Assembly (NCBI GenBank): GCA_014799565.1
Contig: JAAVHT010000014.1
Span: 52,377-87,184 of the forward strand
DNA length: 34,808 bases
Reading direction: 5' to 3'
Source of the DNA: Clostridiales bacterium
GTDB lineage: Bacteria; Bacillota; Clostridia; Oscillospirales; Oscillospiraceae
The notes beneath the pieces are model-generated. The model worked only from the letters and a program-made list of their open reading frames with translations, had not been told where the DNA came from and did no database searches. The position numbers and the translations under genes are program-made. Position 1 is the first letter of the stretch. The number at the start of each line of letters is the position of its first letter. Of the stretch, positions 8,701-18,429 are shown in pieces.

Positions 8701-9828
8701 ATGAGCATGGTACAGGCAGAGCAGACCTTGCAGGAAGTGCTGGCGGCCTACGATTTCGGCGGCAGCGTGGAGAAGATCGACCGCTTTGGAGAGGGCCACA
8801 TCAACGACACCTTCCGGGCAGATGTCCTTCTGGCGGATGGGAACTGCCGGAAAGTGATCGTCCAGCGGATCAGCCCTGCGGCCTTTAAGCAGCCGCAGCA
8901 GCTGATGGAGAACGTGGTCAACGTCACCGAGTATCTGGGCCGGGAGATCGCAAAGCTGGGTGGTGACCCCAGTCGGGAGACCCTGACTGTCATCCGAACC
9001 CGGGACGGCGGTCCCTGCGTCACCGACAGCCAGGGCGGTGTATGGCGGGCGGTTCGCTACGTGGAGGGGACGGTGTGCTATCAATCCGCCGAGACGCCGG
9101 AGTTGTTCGCCGCCTCCGGCCGGGCGTTCGGCCGCTTTCAGCGGCTGCTGCGGGACTACCCCGCTCACACCCTCCACGAGACCATCCCCCGCTTCCATGA
9201 CACGGAAAACCGGCTCCAGAACCTGAAGAACGCCGTGGCCGCCGACCCCCTGGGCCGGGCCAAGGAGTGCCAGGCGGATATCGACTTCATGCTGGCCCGG
9301 GAGAAGGACTGTTCCGCCGCCCTTCAGGCCCAGCGGGACGGGGTGCTTCCCCTGCGGGTCACCCACAACGACACCAAGCTGAACAACGTCCTCATGGATG
9401 CTGAGACCGGCGAGGCCCTGTGCGTCATCGACCTGGACACCGTGATGCCCGGACTGGCCATCAACGACTTCGGCGACTCCATCCGCTTTGGGGCCAACCA
9501 CAGCGCCGAGGACGAGCCGGATCTCTCCAAGGTGAACCTGGACGTGGAGCTGTTTGAGATCTACACCGCTGCCTTTTTGGAGGAGGCGGGGGACGCCCTC
9601 ACCGAGGCGGAGATCCGCTATCTCCCCTGGGGGGCCAAGCTGATGACGCTGGAGTGCGGCATCCGCTTCCTCACCGATTATTTGGAGGGGGACAGCTACT
9701 TCCATATCAGCCGACCGGGCCAGAATCTGGATCGGGCCCGCACCCAGTGCAAGCTGGTGGCGGACATGGAGGAGCACTGGGACGAGCTCAACGCCATTGT
9801 GGCAAAATACATCCCTAACCAGGCATAA
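8701..9828 (+). CDS. nahK: N-acetylhexosamine 1-kinase
   Basis: A 375-residue anomeric kinase of the APH/choline-kinase fold that phosphorylates GlcNAc/GalNAc at C1 with ATP. It closely resembles the bifidobacterial LnpB/NahK along its length: FGEGHINDTF near residue 29, RVTHNDTKLNN at 219-229 with catalytic Asp224, the metal-binding IDLDT at 243-247, and FGDSIRFGA followed by DLSKV. The start has an AGGAGG site 8 bases upstream. It is the second gene of a galE-nahK unit ended by a strong terminator. With the GH112 phosphorylase it completes the phosphorylase-kinase route that keeps the energy of the glycosidic bond. An alternative ATG two codons on is possible. Confidence 0.94.
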   Translation: MSMVQAEQTLQEVLAAYDFGGSVEKIDRFGEGHINDTFRADVLLADGNCRKVIVQRISPAAFKQPQQLMENVVNVTEYLGREIAKLGGDPSRETLTVIRTRDGGPCVTDSQGGVWRAVRYVEGTVCYQSAETPELFAASGRAFGRFQRLLRDYPAHTLHETIPRFHDTENRLQNLKNAVAADPLGRAKECQADIDFMLAREKDCSAALQAQRDGVLPLRVTHNDTKLNNVLMDAETGEALCVIDLDTVMPGLAINDFGDSIRFGANHSAEDEPDLSKVNLDVELFEIYTAAFLEEAGDALTEAEIRYLPWGAKLMTLECGIRFLTDYLEGDSYFHISRPGQNLDRARTQCKLVADMEEHWDELNAIVAKYIPNQA

Positions 9829-9836
9829 AAAACGCG

Positions 9837-9872
9837 AAAAAGGAAGGCCGGCGTCTGCCGGCCTTCCTTTTT
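9837..9872. terminator. bidirectional intrinsic terminator
   Basis: A 16-bp perfect stem (9837-9852 and 9857-9872) with A5 at the left base and T5 at the right base and a GTCT loop. It serves nahK on the plus strand and the convergent chemoreceptor gene on the minus strand. Confidence 0.95.
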
Positions 9873-9878
9873 GCCGCT

Positions 9879-11555
9879 TTATCGAATCATGCTGGGCCGC
9901 CTGAGACCGCCCTTCAGCTTGAATCTCTTCGTCTCGTCCTCCAGGAGGTGAACCTGCTCGAACAGCTCTGTGCTGACGGCAGCGGACTCCTCGCTGCTGG
10001 CGGAGTTGGTCTGCACCACAGAGGAGATCTGGCCAATGGCCTCGGACACCTGGGACAGGGATCCCGCCTCTTCCTTGATGGCCTCGGCGATGGTGGCGAT
10101 GGCGTCGTTGGACTGCACCACCAGCTCCTGGGTCTTTTTCAGGGAGCCGGACACCTCGTCCACGATCTCGGTGCCCCGCTGGGTGGCCTGGATGGAGTTT
10201 CCGATGAGATCCTTGGTGGCCTTGGCGGCCTCGTCGGATTTGGAGGCCAGGTTGCGCACCTCATCGGCCACCACGGCGAAGCCCTTGCCCGCCGAGCCCG
10301 CCCGAGCGGCCTCTACCGCCGCGTTCAGTGCCAGAATGTTGGTCTGGAAGGCGATGTTCTCAATGGTGGCGATGATCTTGCCGATCTGCTCGGAGGCGTC
10401 GGCGATATCCGCCATGGCGGCCACCATCTGCTCCATCTGCTGACTGCTCACCTGTACCTGCTCGCCGGTGAGGCGGGCGCTCTGCTGGGCCCCGGCGGCG
10501 GTCTGGGCGTTGCGGGTGGCGCTCTTGGACAGATCGTCCACCGTGGCGTACAGCTCCTGCACCGCGCTGGCCTGCTCGGTGGCGCCCTGAGCCAGGGCCT
10601 GGGCTCCGCTGGACAGCTGCTCGGCGTGGCCGCTCACCCGCTGCTCCGCCTGGACGATGTTGCCCAACGCGCCGGACACGGCGGCGGTAAAGCGATCCAG
10701 CGCCTCCTCAATGGACTGGAAGTCGCCGATGTAACGGATGGACGCGGCTACGTCGAAGTTGCCTCTCGCCAGTTCGTCCATCACCCGGTCAATGTCATCC
10801 ACATACTCATGGATGCGCTCCATGGACTGCTCCAAGGTTCGGGCCAGCTGCCCAAGCTCGTTTTTGGAGTCATAGTCAAAATTCAGCGTCAGGTTGCCGT
10901 CCTGAAGGGGCCGAACCTTCTCGGTGATGAGCAGCATCGGCTTGATGACGTAGTTCATCACATAGATGACCAGGCTGATGAGCGCGATGAGGTTCAGCAG
11001 CAGGCACACGACGGTGGAACCGTGCATGAGGCCGATGATGCCGCTCATTTTATCGGCATACTCATTGCTGAGAGCCTCGCCCCGTTCTACGACCTGATCC
11101 AGCAGGCCCACCAGCTTGGTCAGATTGGCCTGGATGGTGCTCTGAAAATACTGCCGGGCTTCATCGGGATTTTCCGCCAGCAGCTCCAGGGCGGTGCCCG
11201 CGGAGGCGTGGAGCTCCTTGTGAAGCGGCTCGATCTGGGCGCGCAGGGCGTTGACCTCGCTGTCGTTCAGATCAATGTCGCCGTACAGCCACTTGCCCAG
11301 CACGCAGCCGGTGTGATCCATGCTGCCGGTGAACTCCGTCCCGGCATACAGGGCGTTGCTCAGGTTGGTGGCCCACTTGTAGTGGGCCACCTCCGCCCGC
11401 TGGACTTGATCCAGCATGGACGTGGCCTGGACGCTGAGCTTCTGGGTGCCCTCAATGCGCAGAATGTTGGCGGTGGTCACGCCGCTGAACAGCAGCACGG
11501 CGATGATCGCGCAAATAACCCGGATCATAACGGATCTTCGAATGCTTTTACCCAT
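9879..11555 (-). CDS. methyl-accepting chemotaxis protein with CZB-like zinc motif in the sensor region
   Basis: A 558-residue transmembrane chemoreceptor: membrane segment at about 11-32, extracytoplasmic helical sensor at 33-178, second membrane segment at about 179-202, HAMP linker to about 260, and a cytoplasmic signalling domain. The highly conserved hairpin tip lies at 398-433 ([20 protein letters not shown] and following). The sensor shows the pattern of a CZB chemoreceptor zinc-binding domain: His58, the HTGCVLGKW block with His81/Cys84/Trp89, and LHKELH with His112/His116. That domain is known to bind zinc with a Cys/His set. The start has an AAGGAGG site. It is a single-gene unit with its own promoter and terminator. 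The ligand is unknown; zinc or oxidants are plausible from the family. Confidence 0.93.
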   Translation of the reverse strand: MGKSIRRSVMIRVICAIIAVLLFSGVTTANILRIEGTQKLSVQATSMLDQVQRAEVAHYKWATNLSNALYAGTEFTGSMDHTGCVLGKWLYGDIDLNDSEVNALRAQIEPLHKELHASAGTALELLAENPDEARQYFQSTIQANLTKLVGLLDQVVERGEALSNEYADKMSGIIGLMHGSTVVCLLLNLIALISLVIYVMNYVIKPMLLITEKVRPLQDGNLTLNFDYDSKNELGQLARTLEQSMERIHEYVDDIDRVMDELARGNFDVAASIRYIGDFQSIEEALDRFTAAVSGALGNIVQAEQRVSGHAEQLSSGAQALAQGATEQASAVQELYATVDDLSKSATRNAQTAAGAQQSARLTGEQVQVSSQQMEQMVAAMADIADASEQIGKIIATIENIAFQTNILALNAAVEAARAGSAGKGFAVVADEVRNLASKSDEAAKATKDLIGNSIQATQRGTEIVDEVSGSLKKTQELVVQSNDAIATIAEAIKEEAGSLSQVSEAIGQISSVVQTNSASSEESAAVSTELFEQVHLLEDETKRFKLKGGLRRPSMIR

Positions 11556-11589
11556 AGTATTCGATCCTCCTTAAAAATATCTTACTTCT

Positions 11590-11618
11590 ATTATATCGGA
11601 GAATTCTCCCAAACACAA
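11590..11618 (-). promoter_or_regulatory. chemoreceptor promoter with a palindrome in the spacer
   Basis: On the minus strand TTGTGT (11613-11618), 17-bp spacer, TATAAT (11590-11595). A 12-bp perfect palindrome, GGAGAATTCTCC (11598-11609), fills most of the spacer, the position expected for an operator. Confidence 0.7.
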
Positions 11619-11679
11619 TAGGAAAGTGGAGTGCGGTTTGTTTTTCCAGAAACACGCGGGGGAATGCGCAGACTGCCTA

Positions 11680-11708
11680 TTGACTTTCTGGATCTCCTAT
11701 GCTATTAT
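11680..11708 (+). promoter_or_regulatory. sigma-A promoter of the HAAS-HAAS-padR operon
   Basis: TTGACT (11680-11685), 17-bp spacer, TATTAT (11703-11708); the predicted start is near 11715, about 60 bp before the first gene. Confidence 0.75.
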
Positions 11709-11719
11709 CATTTTAACAT

Positions 11720-11740
11720 CTACTATAAAATTATCAGTAG
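11720..11740 (+). promoter_or_regulatory. inverted repeat at the operon start, candidate PadR operator
   Basis: CTACT and AGTAG arms separated by 11 AT-rich bases, immediately downstream of the predicted transcription start. The last gene of the operon encodes a PadR repressor, so autoregulation through this site is plausible; no binding consensus was checked. Confidence 0.4.
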
Positions 11741-11775
11741 AGAAAAATATAATAGTGGAGGGAGAGGATTTCCTG

Positions 11776-12633
11776 ATGAAGAAAGATTACATGGCCCGGC
11801 TGGAGCGGGCCGCCCGCTGGCGGCTGCCGCCCCAGGAGGCGGAGGACGTTATCGCCGACTACCGGGACATCGTGAGCACGCCCCCAAGGCCGGAGGAGGA
11901 GCTGCGCCGGGATGTGGGTGACCCCGAACAGGTCGTCAAGCTGCTGATGACCCCGCCCAGGGCGTATCGCATCTGGCTGGCGGTGTTCGCCGTTATGGCG
12001 GTGTGCATCCTGATCCCGGCGAATTGTCCCGTGCCCCTGTTCCTGCCCAGCAAATTTGGACTTATTTGGGTCTGTCTGTTCTCTCCCTATGTATACCTGT
12101 TCGTCCCCGGATTTCATATGTATCTCTGGTTTATGATCCCGGGGATTGTCCTGTCCCTGGTCTGGTTCCGCCCTCGGAAAGGCGAACCGAAAGCGCCCCT
12201 CCCCCGGCCTTTGATCGTCATCCTGATCGTAGAACTGGCCCTCATGGCGGCGGTGTGGTGGTGCTTCTATCAGTTCTCCCTGTACCCGGACGGCATCATG
12301 TTCCAGCCCGCTCTCATTACGCACTGGCTTGATGCCATGAACGGCTGGACAACGTCGCACAGCGCCTGGGCGGGTGACGCGCTGCAATGGGGCGGCATCG
12401 CTGTGGGCATTACAGGCGTCGTGGCTCTGGTGAAGGCCCGCACCAAAAACCGCCGCTGGCGGGCGGTGTACGTGATGAGCTTTGCCCTGATGATGCTGGC
12501 CTTTTGCCTGTTGAACCAGTACTCCTTTATGGACCCCTCAGGTGGTTTCGGGTCCATAGAGGCGCACACCCGGCAGTGCTGCACGGTCATCACCATCATC
12601 GGCCTAGTGGGAACGGGGGTGGCGCTGGTATGA
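11776..12633 (+). CDS. HAAS-domain (DUF1700-like) integral membrane protein, copy 1
   Basis: A 285-residue protein. The start at 11776 (MKKDYMARLERAARWRLPPQ) is chosen because GGAGGGAGAGG lies upstream and the paralogue downstream begins identically; a longer frame to 11626 would cover the promoter. The first 60 residues form the HAAS helical domain (a Y-x-D/A-R-L-E-R start and D-Y-R-D-I-V), typical of proteins encoded with PadR regulators. About six hydrophobic segments follow (near residues 68-83, 95-108, 115-130, 145-165, 205-220 and 230-245). The biochemical role is unknown; the family is usually a membrane stress or envelope sensor module. It overlaps the next gene by ATGA. Confidence 0.8.
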   Translation: MKKDYMARLERAARWRLPPQEAEDVIADYRDIVSTPPRPEEELRRDVGDPEQVVKLLMTPPRAYRIWLAVFAVMAVCILIPANCPVPLFLPSKFGLIWVCLFSPYVYLFVPGFHMYLWFMIPGIVLSLVWFRPRKGEPKAPLPRPLIVILIVELALMAAVWWCFYQFSLYPDGIMFQPALITHWLDAMNGWTTSHSAWAGDALQWGGIAVGITGVVALVKARTKNRRWRAVYVMSFALMMLAFCLLNQYSFMDPSGGFGSIEAHTRQCCTVITIIGLVGTGVALV

Positions 12634-13523
12634 AAAAGGATTACATGACCCGGCTGGAGCGGGCCGCCAGGTGGCGGCTGCCGCCCCAGGAGGCGGAGGA
12701 TGTCATCGCCGACTACCGGGACATCGTGAGCGACCCGCCCCGGACGGAGGAGGAGCTGCGCCGGGATCTGGGCAATCCAGGGGACGCGGTGATGCAGCTT
12801 ACTACGGTCAAACAGTATCGCATCTGGCTGGTGGTGTTCATCGCGTTGGCGGCCTGTCTGCTGTCGGCGGCGCTGGCTCCTCTGCCTATTTCTCCCACTT
12901 TTCGGCTGTTTCGCTGGTATGAGTGGGGCGGCGAATACCAGTGGGGCGCCCCGGAGTTTACCATCCTGACCGTCCTGCCCATACTCCAATTGACAGCTGG
13001 GGTTGTCCTGTGCCTGGTGTGGTTTCTCCGCCGGAGGGAGCAGACGAAACGCCCTCTTTCCAAGGGAATGATTTTCTGTGCGCTGCTGATGCTGGCGGCC
13101 ATTGCTCTGGGGTGGTGGGCGGCCTGGCGTATCTCCTCTGACCCGGATCAGTTTTTGACCACCTGGGTGGAGGACACCAACTTCATCGGCGAGGGCATTG
13201 GCGCCGCCTACTCGGGGAAATCGTCCTCTGCTGCCATGGCCATGAACCGTTGGCTGGAGTACGGCGGATGCACCCTGGCAGGCCTGGTGGGGACGGTTGC
13301 CCTGGTAAAAGCCCGCACCCGGGATCGCCGGTGGGCGGCGGTCTATCTTCTGGCCCTGACCTCGGCGGTGCTGGCTCTGGATGTGCTTGGGATGCTGTGG
13401 AATTTCTCAAGTTTCAACATCCTGAGGGAAACCATTCCCGAGGACTGGTTCCAGCCCTATCTGACACGGTACACTATTCTCACCGCTGTCGGCCTCGCGG
13501 GCGCGGGGGTGGCCCTATGCTGA
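12630..13523 (+). CDS. HAAS-domain (DUF1700-like) integral membrane protein, copy 2
   Basis: A 297-residue paralogue of the preceding gene, starting at the ATG that overlaps its stop (ATGA). The first 36 residues are nearly identical to copy 1 (MKKDYMTRLERAARWRLPPQ and on), while the membrane part has diverged: about six hydrophobic segments, with a shared GLVGTVALVKARTRDRRW stretch near residue 215. This is a tandem duplication with a conserved cytoplasmic helical domain and variable membrane domain. The shared N-terminus suggests both talk to the same partner, perhaps the PadR protein encoded next. The stop overlaps the padR start by 7 bases. Confidence 0.8.
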   Translation: MKKDYMTRLERAARWRLPPQEAEDVIADYRDIVSDPPRTEEELRRDLGNPGDAVMQLTTVKQYRIWLVVFIALAACLLSAALAPLPISPTFRLFRWYEWGGEYQWGAPEFTILTVLPILQLTAGVVLCLVWFLRRREQTKRPLSKGMIFCALLMLAAIALGWWAAWRISSDPDQFLTTWVEDTNFIGEGIGAAYSGKSSSAAMAMNRWLEYGGCTLAGLVGTVALVKARTRDRRWAAVYLLALTSAVLALDVLGMLWNFSSFNILRETIPEDWFQPYLTRYTILTAVGLAGAGVALC

Positions 13524-13828
13524 AAAAGGATCTCATCGAGCTGTGCCTGCTCCATCTGCTTGCCCAGGGGGATCAGTACGGCTACGAGCTGCTGAGACGG
13601 CTCCACGACGCCTTCCCCGACACCCAGGAGAGCGCTGTCTACGCCATCCTCCGGGGGCTGTGCCGGGAGGGGTGTTCGGAGCAGTATACGGGCGCGACCT
13701 CCGACGGCCCTGCTCGGAAGTACTACCGCCTGACCGATCACGGCATGGCCCGGTACGGCGAACTGATCAAGCAGTGGCGCTCCCTGCTGGGGGCGTTGGC
13801 GGAATTGGGGATCAATGAACCGCTTTGA
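13517..13828 (+). CDS. PadR family transcriptional regulator
   Basis: A 103-residue PadR-type winged-helix repressor. It has the characteristic start LKKDLIELCLLHLLAQGDQYGYELLRRL, the DTQESAVYAILRGLCREG recognition-helix region and the wing-end KYYRLTDHG. Its start overlaps the end of HAAS copy 2 by 7 bases, so it is translationally coupled. In most genomes padR precedes its HAAS/DUF1700 target; here it is last in the operon. The expected role is repression of this operon, relieved by membrane or ligand stress (inference from the family). Confidence 0.92.
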   Translation: MLKKDLIELCLLHLLAQGDQYGYELLRRLHDAFPDTQESAVYAILRGLCREGCSEQYTGATSDGPARKYYRLTDHGMARYGELIKQWRSLLGALAELGINEPL

Positions 13829-13835
13829 ATGGGCG

Positions 13836-13875
13836 CGAAAGGGCGCTCCGCCAGATCTGGCGGAGCGCCCTTTCG
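13836..13875. terminator. 40-bp perfect palindrome, terminator between convergent genes
   Basis: Bases 13836-13875 form a perfect palindrome (arms of up to 20 bp, AGATCT centre). It sits between padR and the convergent acyl-CoA dehydrogenase gene. There is no long T-run outside the stem, but the stem is exceptionally stable. Confidence 0.75.
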
Positions 13876-13903
13876 TAGTGCTATGATAGAAGGAAGGAAA
13901 AAT

Positions 13904-15046
<1,143 letters not shown>

Positions 15047-15110
15047 AGCGCATTATCCTTTCTTGAATTTATTTTGTGTCCGCTCATCCGGCGGGTATAG
15101 GTAACGCCAA

Positions 15111-16115
15111 TCAGCCGCGGGCCTTCTTGATCTCCTCGGTGAGGACGGGCAGCACCTCAAACAGGTTGCCCACCACGCCGTAGTCGGCCACGTCGAAGAT
15201 GGGGGCGTCGGGATCCTTGTTAATGGCGACCACCACGTCGGAGCTGCTCATGCCGGCGATGTGCTGAATCGCGCCGGAGATGCCGCAGGCGATATACAGC
15301 TTGGGGCCGACAGTCTTACCGGTCTGGCCCACCTGATGGGCGTGGGCGATCCAGCCCGCGTCCACAGCCGCGCGGGAAGCGCCGACGGTGGCGCCCAGCT
15401 CCTTGGCCAGCGCCTTGATGGGCTCGAAGCCCTCGGGGCCGCCCACACCGCGTCCGCCGGACACGATGATCTCAGCGCCCTCCAGATCCACGTTCTCGCT
15501 GTCCATCTCCTTGATGATCTCCAGCACCTGGGTGCGGATCTGCTCCTCGGCCACATGGATGTCCTCTTTCACGATCTCGGCCTTGCCCTCCACGGCGTCG
15601 CTCTTCTTGAACACGCCGGGACGGACGGTGCCGATCTGGGGACGGTGGTTGGGGCAGATGATGGTGGCCATCAGGTTGCCGCCGAAGGCGGGACGGGTCC
15701 ACGCCACGTTGCCGGTCTCTTCGTCCACGTCCAGCGCGGTGCAGTCGGCGGTCAGGCCGGTGTTCAGGCGGCAGGACACGCGGGGGCCCAGGTCGCGGCC
15801 GTTGTTGGTCGCGCCGATCATCATGCTGGTGGGGCCGTACTTCTCCACCAGGCTCACCAGGGCGATGGCGTAGGCGTCGGTGGTGTAGTGCTTGAACTCG
15901 GGGCCGTCCACCACGATGATCTTGTCAGCGCCGTGCTCATTGGCGGCCTTGACGGCCTCATCCACGCCGCTGCCGATGACGACGGCCACCAGCTGGCCGC
16001 CCTGCTTGCCCGCCATCATCTTGCCGGGGGTGAGCAGCTCGATGCCCACGTTTTTGGCGGTGCCGTCCTCGTTAGTCTCTACAAATACCCACAAATCTTT
16101 GGTCTTGGCTTCCAT
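15111..16115 (-). CDS. etfA: electron transfer flavoprotein alpha subunit
   Basis: A 334-residue EtfA. The N-terminal adenine-nucleotide-hydrolase-like domain spans about residues 1-190, with the TRPAFGGNLMATI stretch. It is followed by the FAD-binding domain with SGGRGVGGPEGF (about 209-220), VGQTGKTVGPKLYIACGISG and AINKDPDAPIFDVADYGVVGN. These match the FAD-binding signature of alpha subunits. It acts as heterodimer with EtfB, carrying electrons for the dehydrogenase encoded next. An AGGAGGGG site overlaps the end of etfB (14 bp gap). Clostridial Etf partnered with Bcd is usually bifurcating; that property is inferred, not seen. Confidence 0.95.
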   Translation of the reverse strand: MEAKTKDLWVFVETNEDGTAKNVGIELLTPGKMMAGKQGGQLVAVVIGSGVDEAVKAANEHGADKIIVVDGPEFKHYTTDAYAIALVSLVEKYGPTSMMIGATNNGRDLGPRVSCRLNTGLTADCTALDVDEETGNVAWTRPAFGGNLMATIICPNHRPQIGTVRPGVFKKSDAVEGKAEIVKEDIHVAEEQIRTQVLEIIKEMDSENVDLEGAEIIVSGGRGVGGPEGFEPIKALAKELGATVGASRAAVDAGWIAHAHQVGQTGKTVGPKLYIACGISGAIQHIAGMSSSDVVVAINKDPDAPIFDVADYGVVGNLFEVLPVLTEEIKKARG

Positions 16116-16129
16116 TGTGCTTCCCCTCC

Positions 16130-16933
16130 TTAAATAATGCTGGCGCCGCTGAGCAGCTCAAACAGCTTTTGGGCGCTGGCGCGGCCGTCCGACTCCTGGA
16201 TCTTCACGCCGCCGGTCTTGCGCTGGGGCACGAAGGTCTTCTTCACGTTGGTGGGAGAACCCTTCAGGCCGATGCGGGAGGAGTCGATGTCCGGGAACGC
16301 GTCGTCCCCCAGCACGGGGATCTCCGCCCGGTTGGCGGCCAGCTTGCGCTTGACGGTGGGATAGCGGGGATCCCACGCGGGCTTGGTGAAGGTGACGAGG
16401 CAGGGGAACTTCACGCCGATGATCTCGACGCCCTCTTCCACTTCCTTCTTTACCTTCAGCATATCCCCGTCCAGCTCGGCCTCCAGGCCGTAGGTGACCT
16501 GGGGATAGCCCAGATGCTCGGCGATCTCGGGGCCCACCTGGGCGGTGTCGCCGTCGATGGCCTGTTTGCCGCAGAAGATGGCGTCAAACTTGCCTTCCAG
16601 CTCCTCGATCTTCTTCACGGCGTTGTACAGGATATAGCTGGTGGCCAGGGTATCGGAGCCGCCGAAGGTTCGGCCGGACACCAGGTACGCCTTGTCAGCG
16701 GCGATGGACAAGCACTCCTTCAGCGCCGCGGTGGCCTGGGGCGGGCCCATGGACACGACCACGATCTTGGTGTCGGGGTTCTTGTCCTTGATGCGGGCGG
16801 CGGCCTCCAGGGCGTAGCCGTCGAAGGGGTTGACGATGCTGGGAACACCCTCGCGGATCAGGGTGTTCTTGACCGGATCAATTTTGATCTCGGTGGTGTC
16901 CGGCACCTGCTTGACACAGACCAATATGTTCAT
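16130..16933 (-). CDS. etfB: electron transfer flavoprotein beta subunit
   Basis: A 267-residue EtfB. The start at 16933 (MNILVCVKQVPDTTEI) has an AGGAGG site; the frame extends upstream to 16981 but that would run into the promoter region. The family hallmarks are the N-terminal VCVKQVPDT, NPFDGYALEAA, and GKQAIDGDTAQVGPEIAEHLG near residues 130-150 that binds the second flavin or AMP. First gene of the etfB-etfA-acd operon, behind a near-consensus promoter. This order differs from the classical bcd-etfB-etfA of Clostridium. Confidence 0.95.
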   Translation of the reverse strand: MNILVCVKQVPDTTEIKIDPVKNTLIREGVPSIVNPFDGYALEAAARIKDKNPDTKIVVVSMGPPQATAALKECLSIAADKAYLVSGRTFGGSDTLATSYILYNAVKKIEELEGKFDAIFCGKQAIDGDTAQVGPEIAEHLGYPQVTYGLEAELDGDMLKVKKEVEEGVEIIGVKFPCLVTFTKPAWDPRYPTVKRKLAANRAEIPVLGDDAFPDIDSSRIGLKGSPTNVKKTFVPQRKTGGVKIQESDGRASAQKLFELLSGASII

Positions 16934-16986
16934 GTTGCTTCCTCCTATCAGAATTGAGTGCGCTGTGGTATATAAATACAAATTCT

Positions 16987-17015
16987 ATTTTATATAGTTC
17001 GGGCTGGGGTGTCAA
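16987..17015 (-). promoter_or_regulatory. sigma-A promoter of the etfB-etfA-acd operon
   Basis: TTGACA (17010-17015), 17-bp spacer, TAAAAT (16987-16992) on the minus strand, about 50 bp before the etfB start. The strong match fits high expression of an energy-metabolism operon. Confidence 0.85.
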
Positions 17016-17093
17016 GTGCTTACTCGTTTATTTTTTGACAAATGAAAAAATGTGCAGAGTGGAGAGGGGGTATAAAAGGAGGAGACGGCCGGA

Positions 17094-17135
17094 ACCCAAA
17101 AAGAAGGATACACAAAGCGTGTCCTTCTTTTTGGT
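17094..17135. terminator. A/T-rich hairpin with T-runs on both strands
   Basis: CCAAAAAGAAGGA pairs with TCCTTCTTTTTGG, and the stem continues through ACAC/GTGT with a 2-base bulge around a short loop. It sits in the 283-bp gap between etfB and the next minus-strand gene, whose transcripts it would stop before the etf promoter. No gene is seen in this gap. Confidence 0.6.
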
Positions 17136-17201
17136 GGACGATTAGGTATAGCAAAATGAATCGATTTGTATGGGCAATACAGTAAATTACATGAAAAGAA
17201 G

Positions 17202-17234
17202 CGCATACCTGCCGGGCGGATGGGCAGGTATGCG
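17202..17234 (-). terminator. intrinsic terminator of the 17299-18429 gene
   Basis: A 12-bp perfect stem (17202-17213 and 17223-17234), followed on the minus strand by the T-rich CTTCTTTTC. It is placed 65 bp after the stop of the membrane protein gene. Confidence 0.7.
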
Positions 17235-17298
17235 TTCAATTTTGCCCTCCGTGTTGGAAGCAGCGAGGCCGCTGCCGCTGCAATACACAGGGCGGGGT

Positions 17299-18429
17299 CT
17301 ATTTCTTGTCCTCCTTGCCGAACAGATCCAGTTTGCGGAGGGGCTTAGAAGTGGCCTGCTTCCGTGCGGCCGTGCCCTCCGGATTCGGTTTTCGAGGGGG
17401 CTCAGCATTGACCTGTTCCCGTGAGGCCCAGGCATCCAGATTTTGAAGAAAATCATTGTTCTGAGCCCATTGCTCCCGCCGCTCCTTTTCCTGCCGCACC
17501 CAGGTTTCGCCGCGCTCGGACAAGCCCTTGATCGTGGCCTTGGCGGTTTCTGGAAGCGCCTGGTAAACGGGAATGCAGGCGCAGTAAAACAGTTTGCCCA
17601 TGATGAAATTGACGATGAAGTTTTTGATCAGGTCGATGATACCCGTGCTGTTGATGATCTCCATGAAAAGGGCTCCGGATTCCGCTTCCCGACCCATCCA
17701 GACCTGGACAAGGGAATAGACCGCTACGATCAGAAGGAATGGGGGCAGGGTTCCCGGTACTTTGAAATAACAGAGGTAGCATATCTTTCCTACCGCACTC
17801 TTTACGCTGTCCACACACTGATCCAAGAAGGACTTGTTTCCGCCGTCTTGGACGGAGTCCTCATAAGACTCCTTAAACGGGATCACTTTTTGGCAGAGAA
17901 GGCCGTACATGAAGGAGAAAAACACGATTGTCCCCGCAAAATAGGCCATACACGTGAGCAGCGCCTTGCCGATGGCGCGGAAGAAGCCGAGGAAAGTGCC
18001 GTCCAAATATCCAGCAGTCAGTTTGAAGAAGATAAACAGATCCGAAAAACGGCTGAGAAGGGAGTGCTCATTGCTGACATTGATGCCATCTCCGACGGCA
18101 AACATATCTTGGAACAGATACTTATAGAATTGCTGCAAACCTATGATGGAGCCGGCCAGAAGGCAGAGCGTGAGCAGCGTATAGACAATAAGGCTGTGCC
18201 TGCCGCTTTTCCCTTTTTTGCCCAGCAGGGAGCAGATCCCTGCCGACAGGCGCTCAATGAGCTGATACGCCCAATACCCCGTTTTGGAGCAGAATACATA
18301 AAAGGCCCGGTAGGCGCCGTTGTGCATTAGCTCCTCCATCTCGGCCCCTGTCCAGTATGGCGTGGAGTAAAAAAACAAGAAAAAAATGACCGTTGTAACC
18401 GCAAAAGTTTTCAAGAAATCTGCCAGCAT
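17299..18429 (-). CDS. multi-pass membrane protein of unknown function
   Basis: A 376-residue protein I do not recognise. Hydrophobic segments are at about 5-21, 79-98, 155-178, 227-245 and 262-290. Between them are polar stretches, and a charged 85-residue tail rich in Arg/Lys/Glu (RGETWVRQEKERREQW near 306-321) probably lies in the cytoplasm. The start has a GGGGTGAT site, matching the anti-Shine-Dalgarno extended region. It is the sole gene of a transcript that begins at a consensus promoter about 300 bp upstream and passes a terminator-like hairpin. Its promoter is back to back with that of the GHKL/NOV_C gene, which suggests shared control. Base composition is lower in GC than the metabolic genes to the left. 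Confidence 0.75.
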   Translation of the reverse strand: MLADFLKTFAVTTVIFFLFFYSTPYWTGAEMEELMHNGAYRAFYVFCSKTGYWAYQLIERLSAGICSLLGKKGKSGRHSLIVYTLLTLCLLAGSIIGLQQFYKYLFQDMFAVGDGINVSNEHSLLSRFSDLFIFFKLTAGYLDGTFLGFFRAIGKALLTCMAYFAGTIVFFSFMYGLLCQKVIPFKESYEDSVQDGGNKSFLDQCVDSVKSAVGKICYLCYFKVPGTLPPFLLIVAVYSLVQVWMGREAESGALFMEIINSTGIIDLIKNFIVNFIMGKLFYCACIPVYQALPETAKATIKGLSERGETWVRQEKERREQWAQNNDFLQNLDAWASREQVNAEPPRKPNPEGTAARKQATSKPLRKLDLFGKEDKK

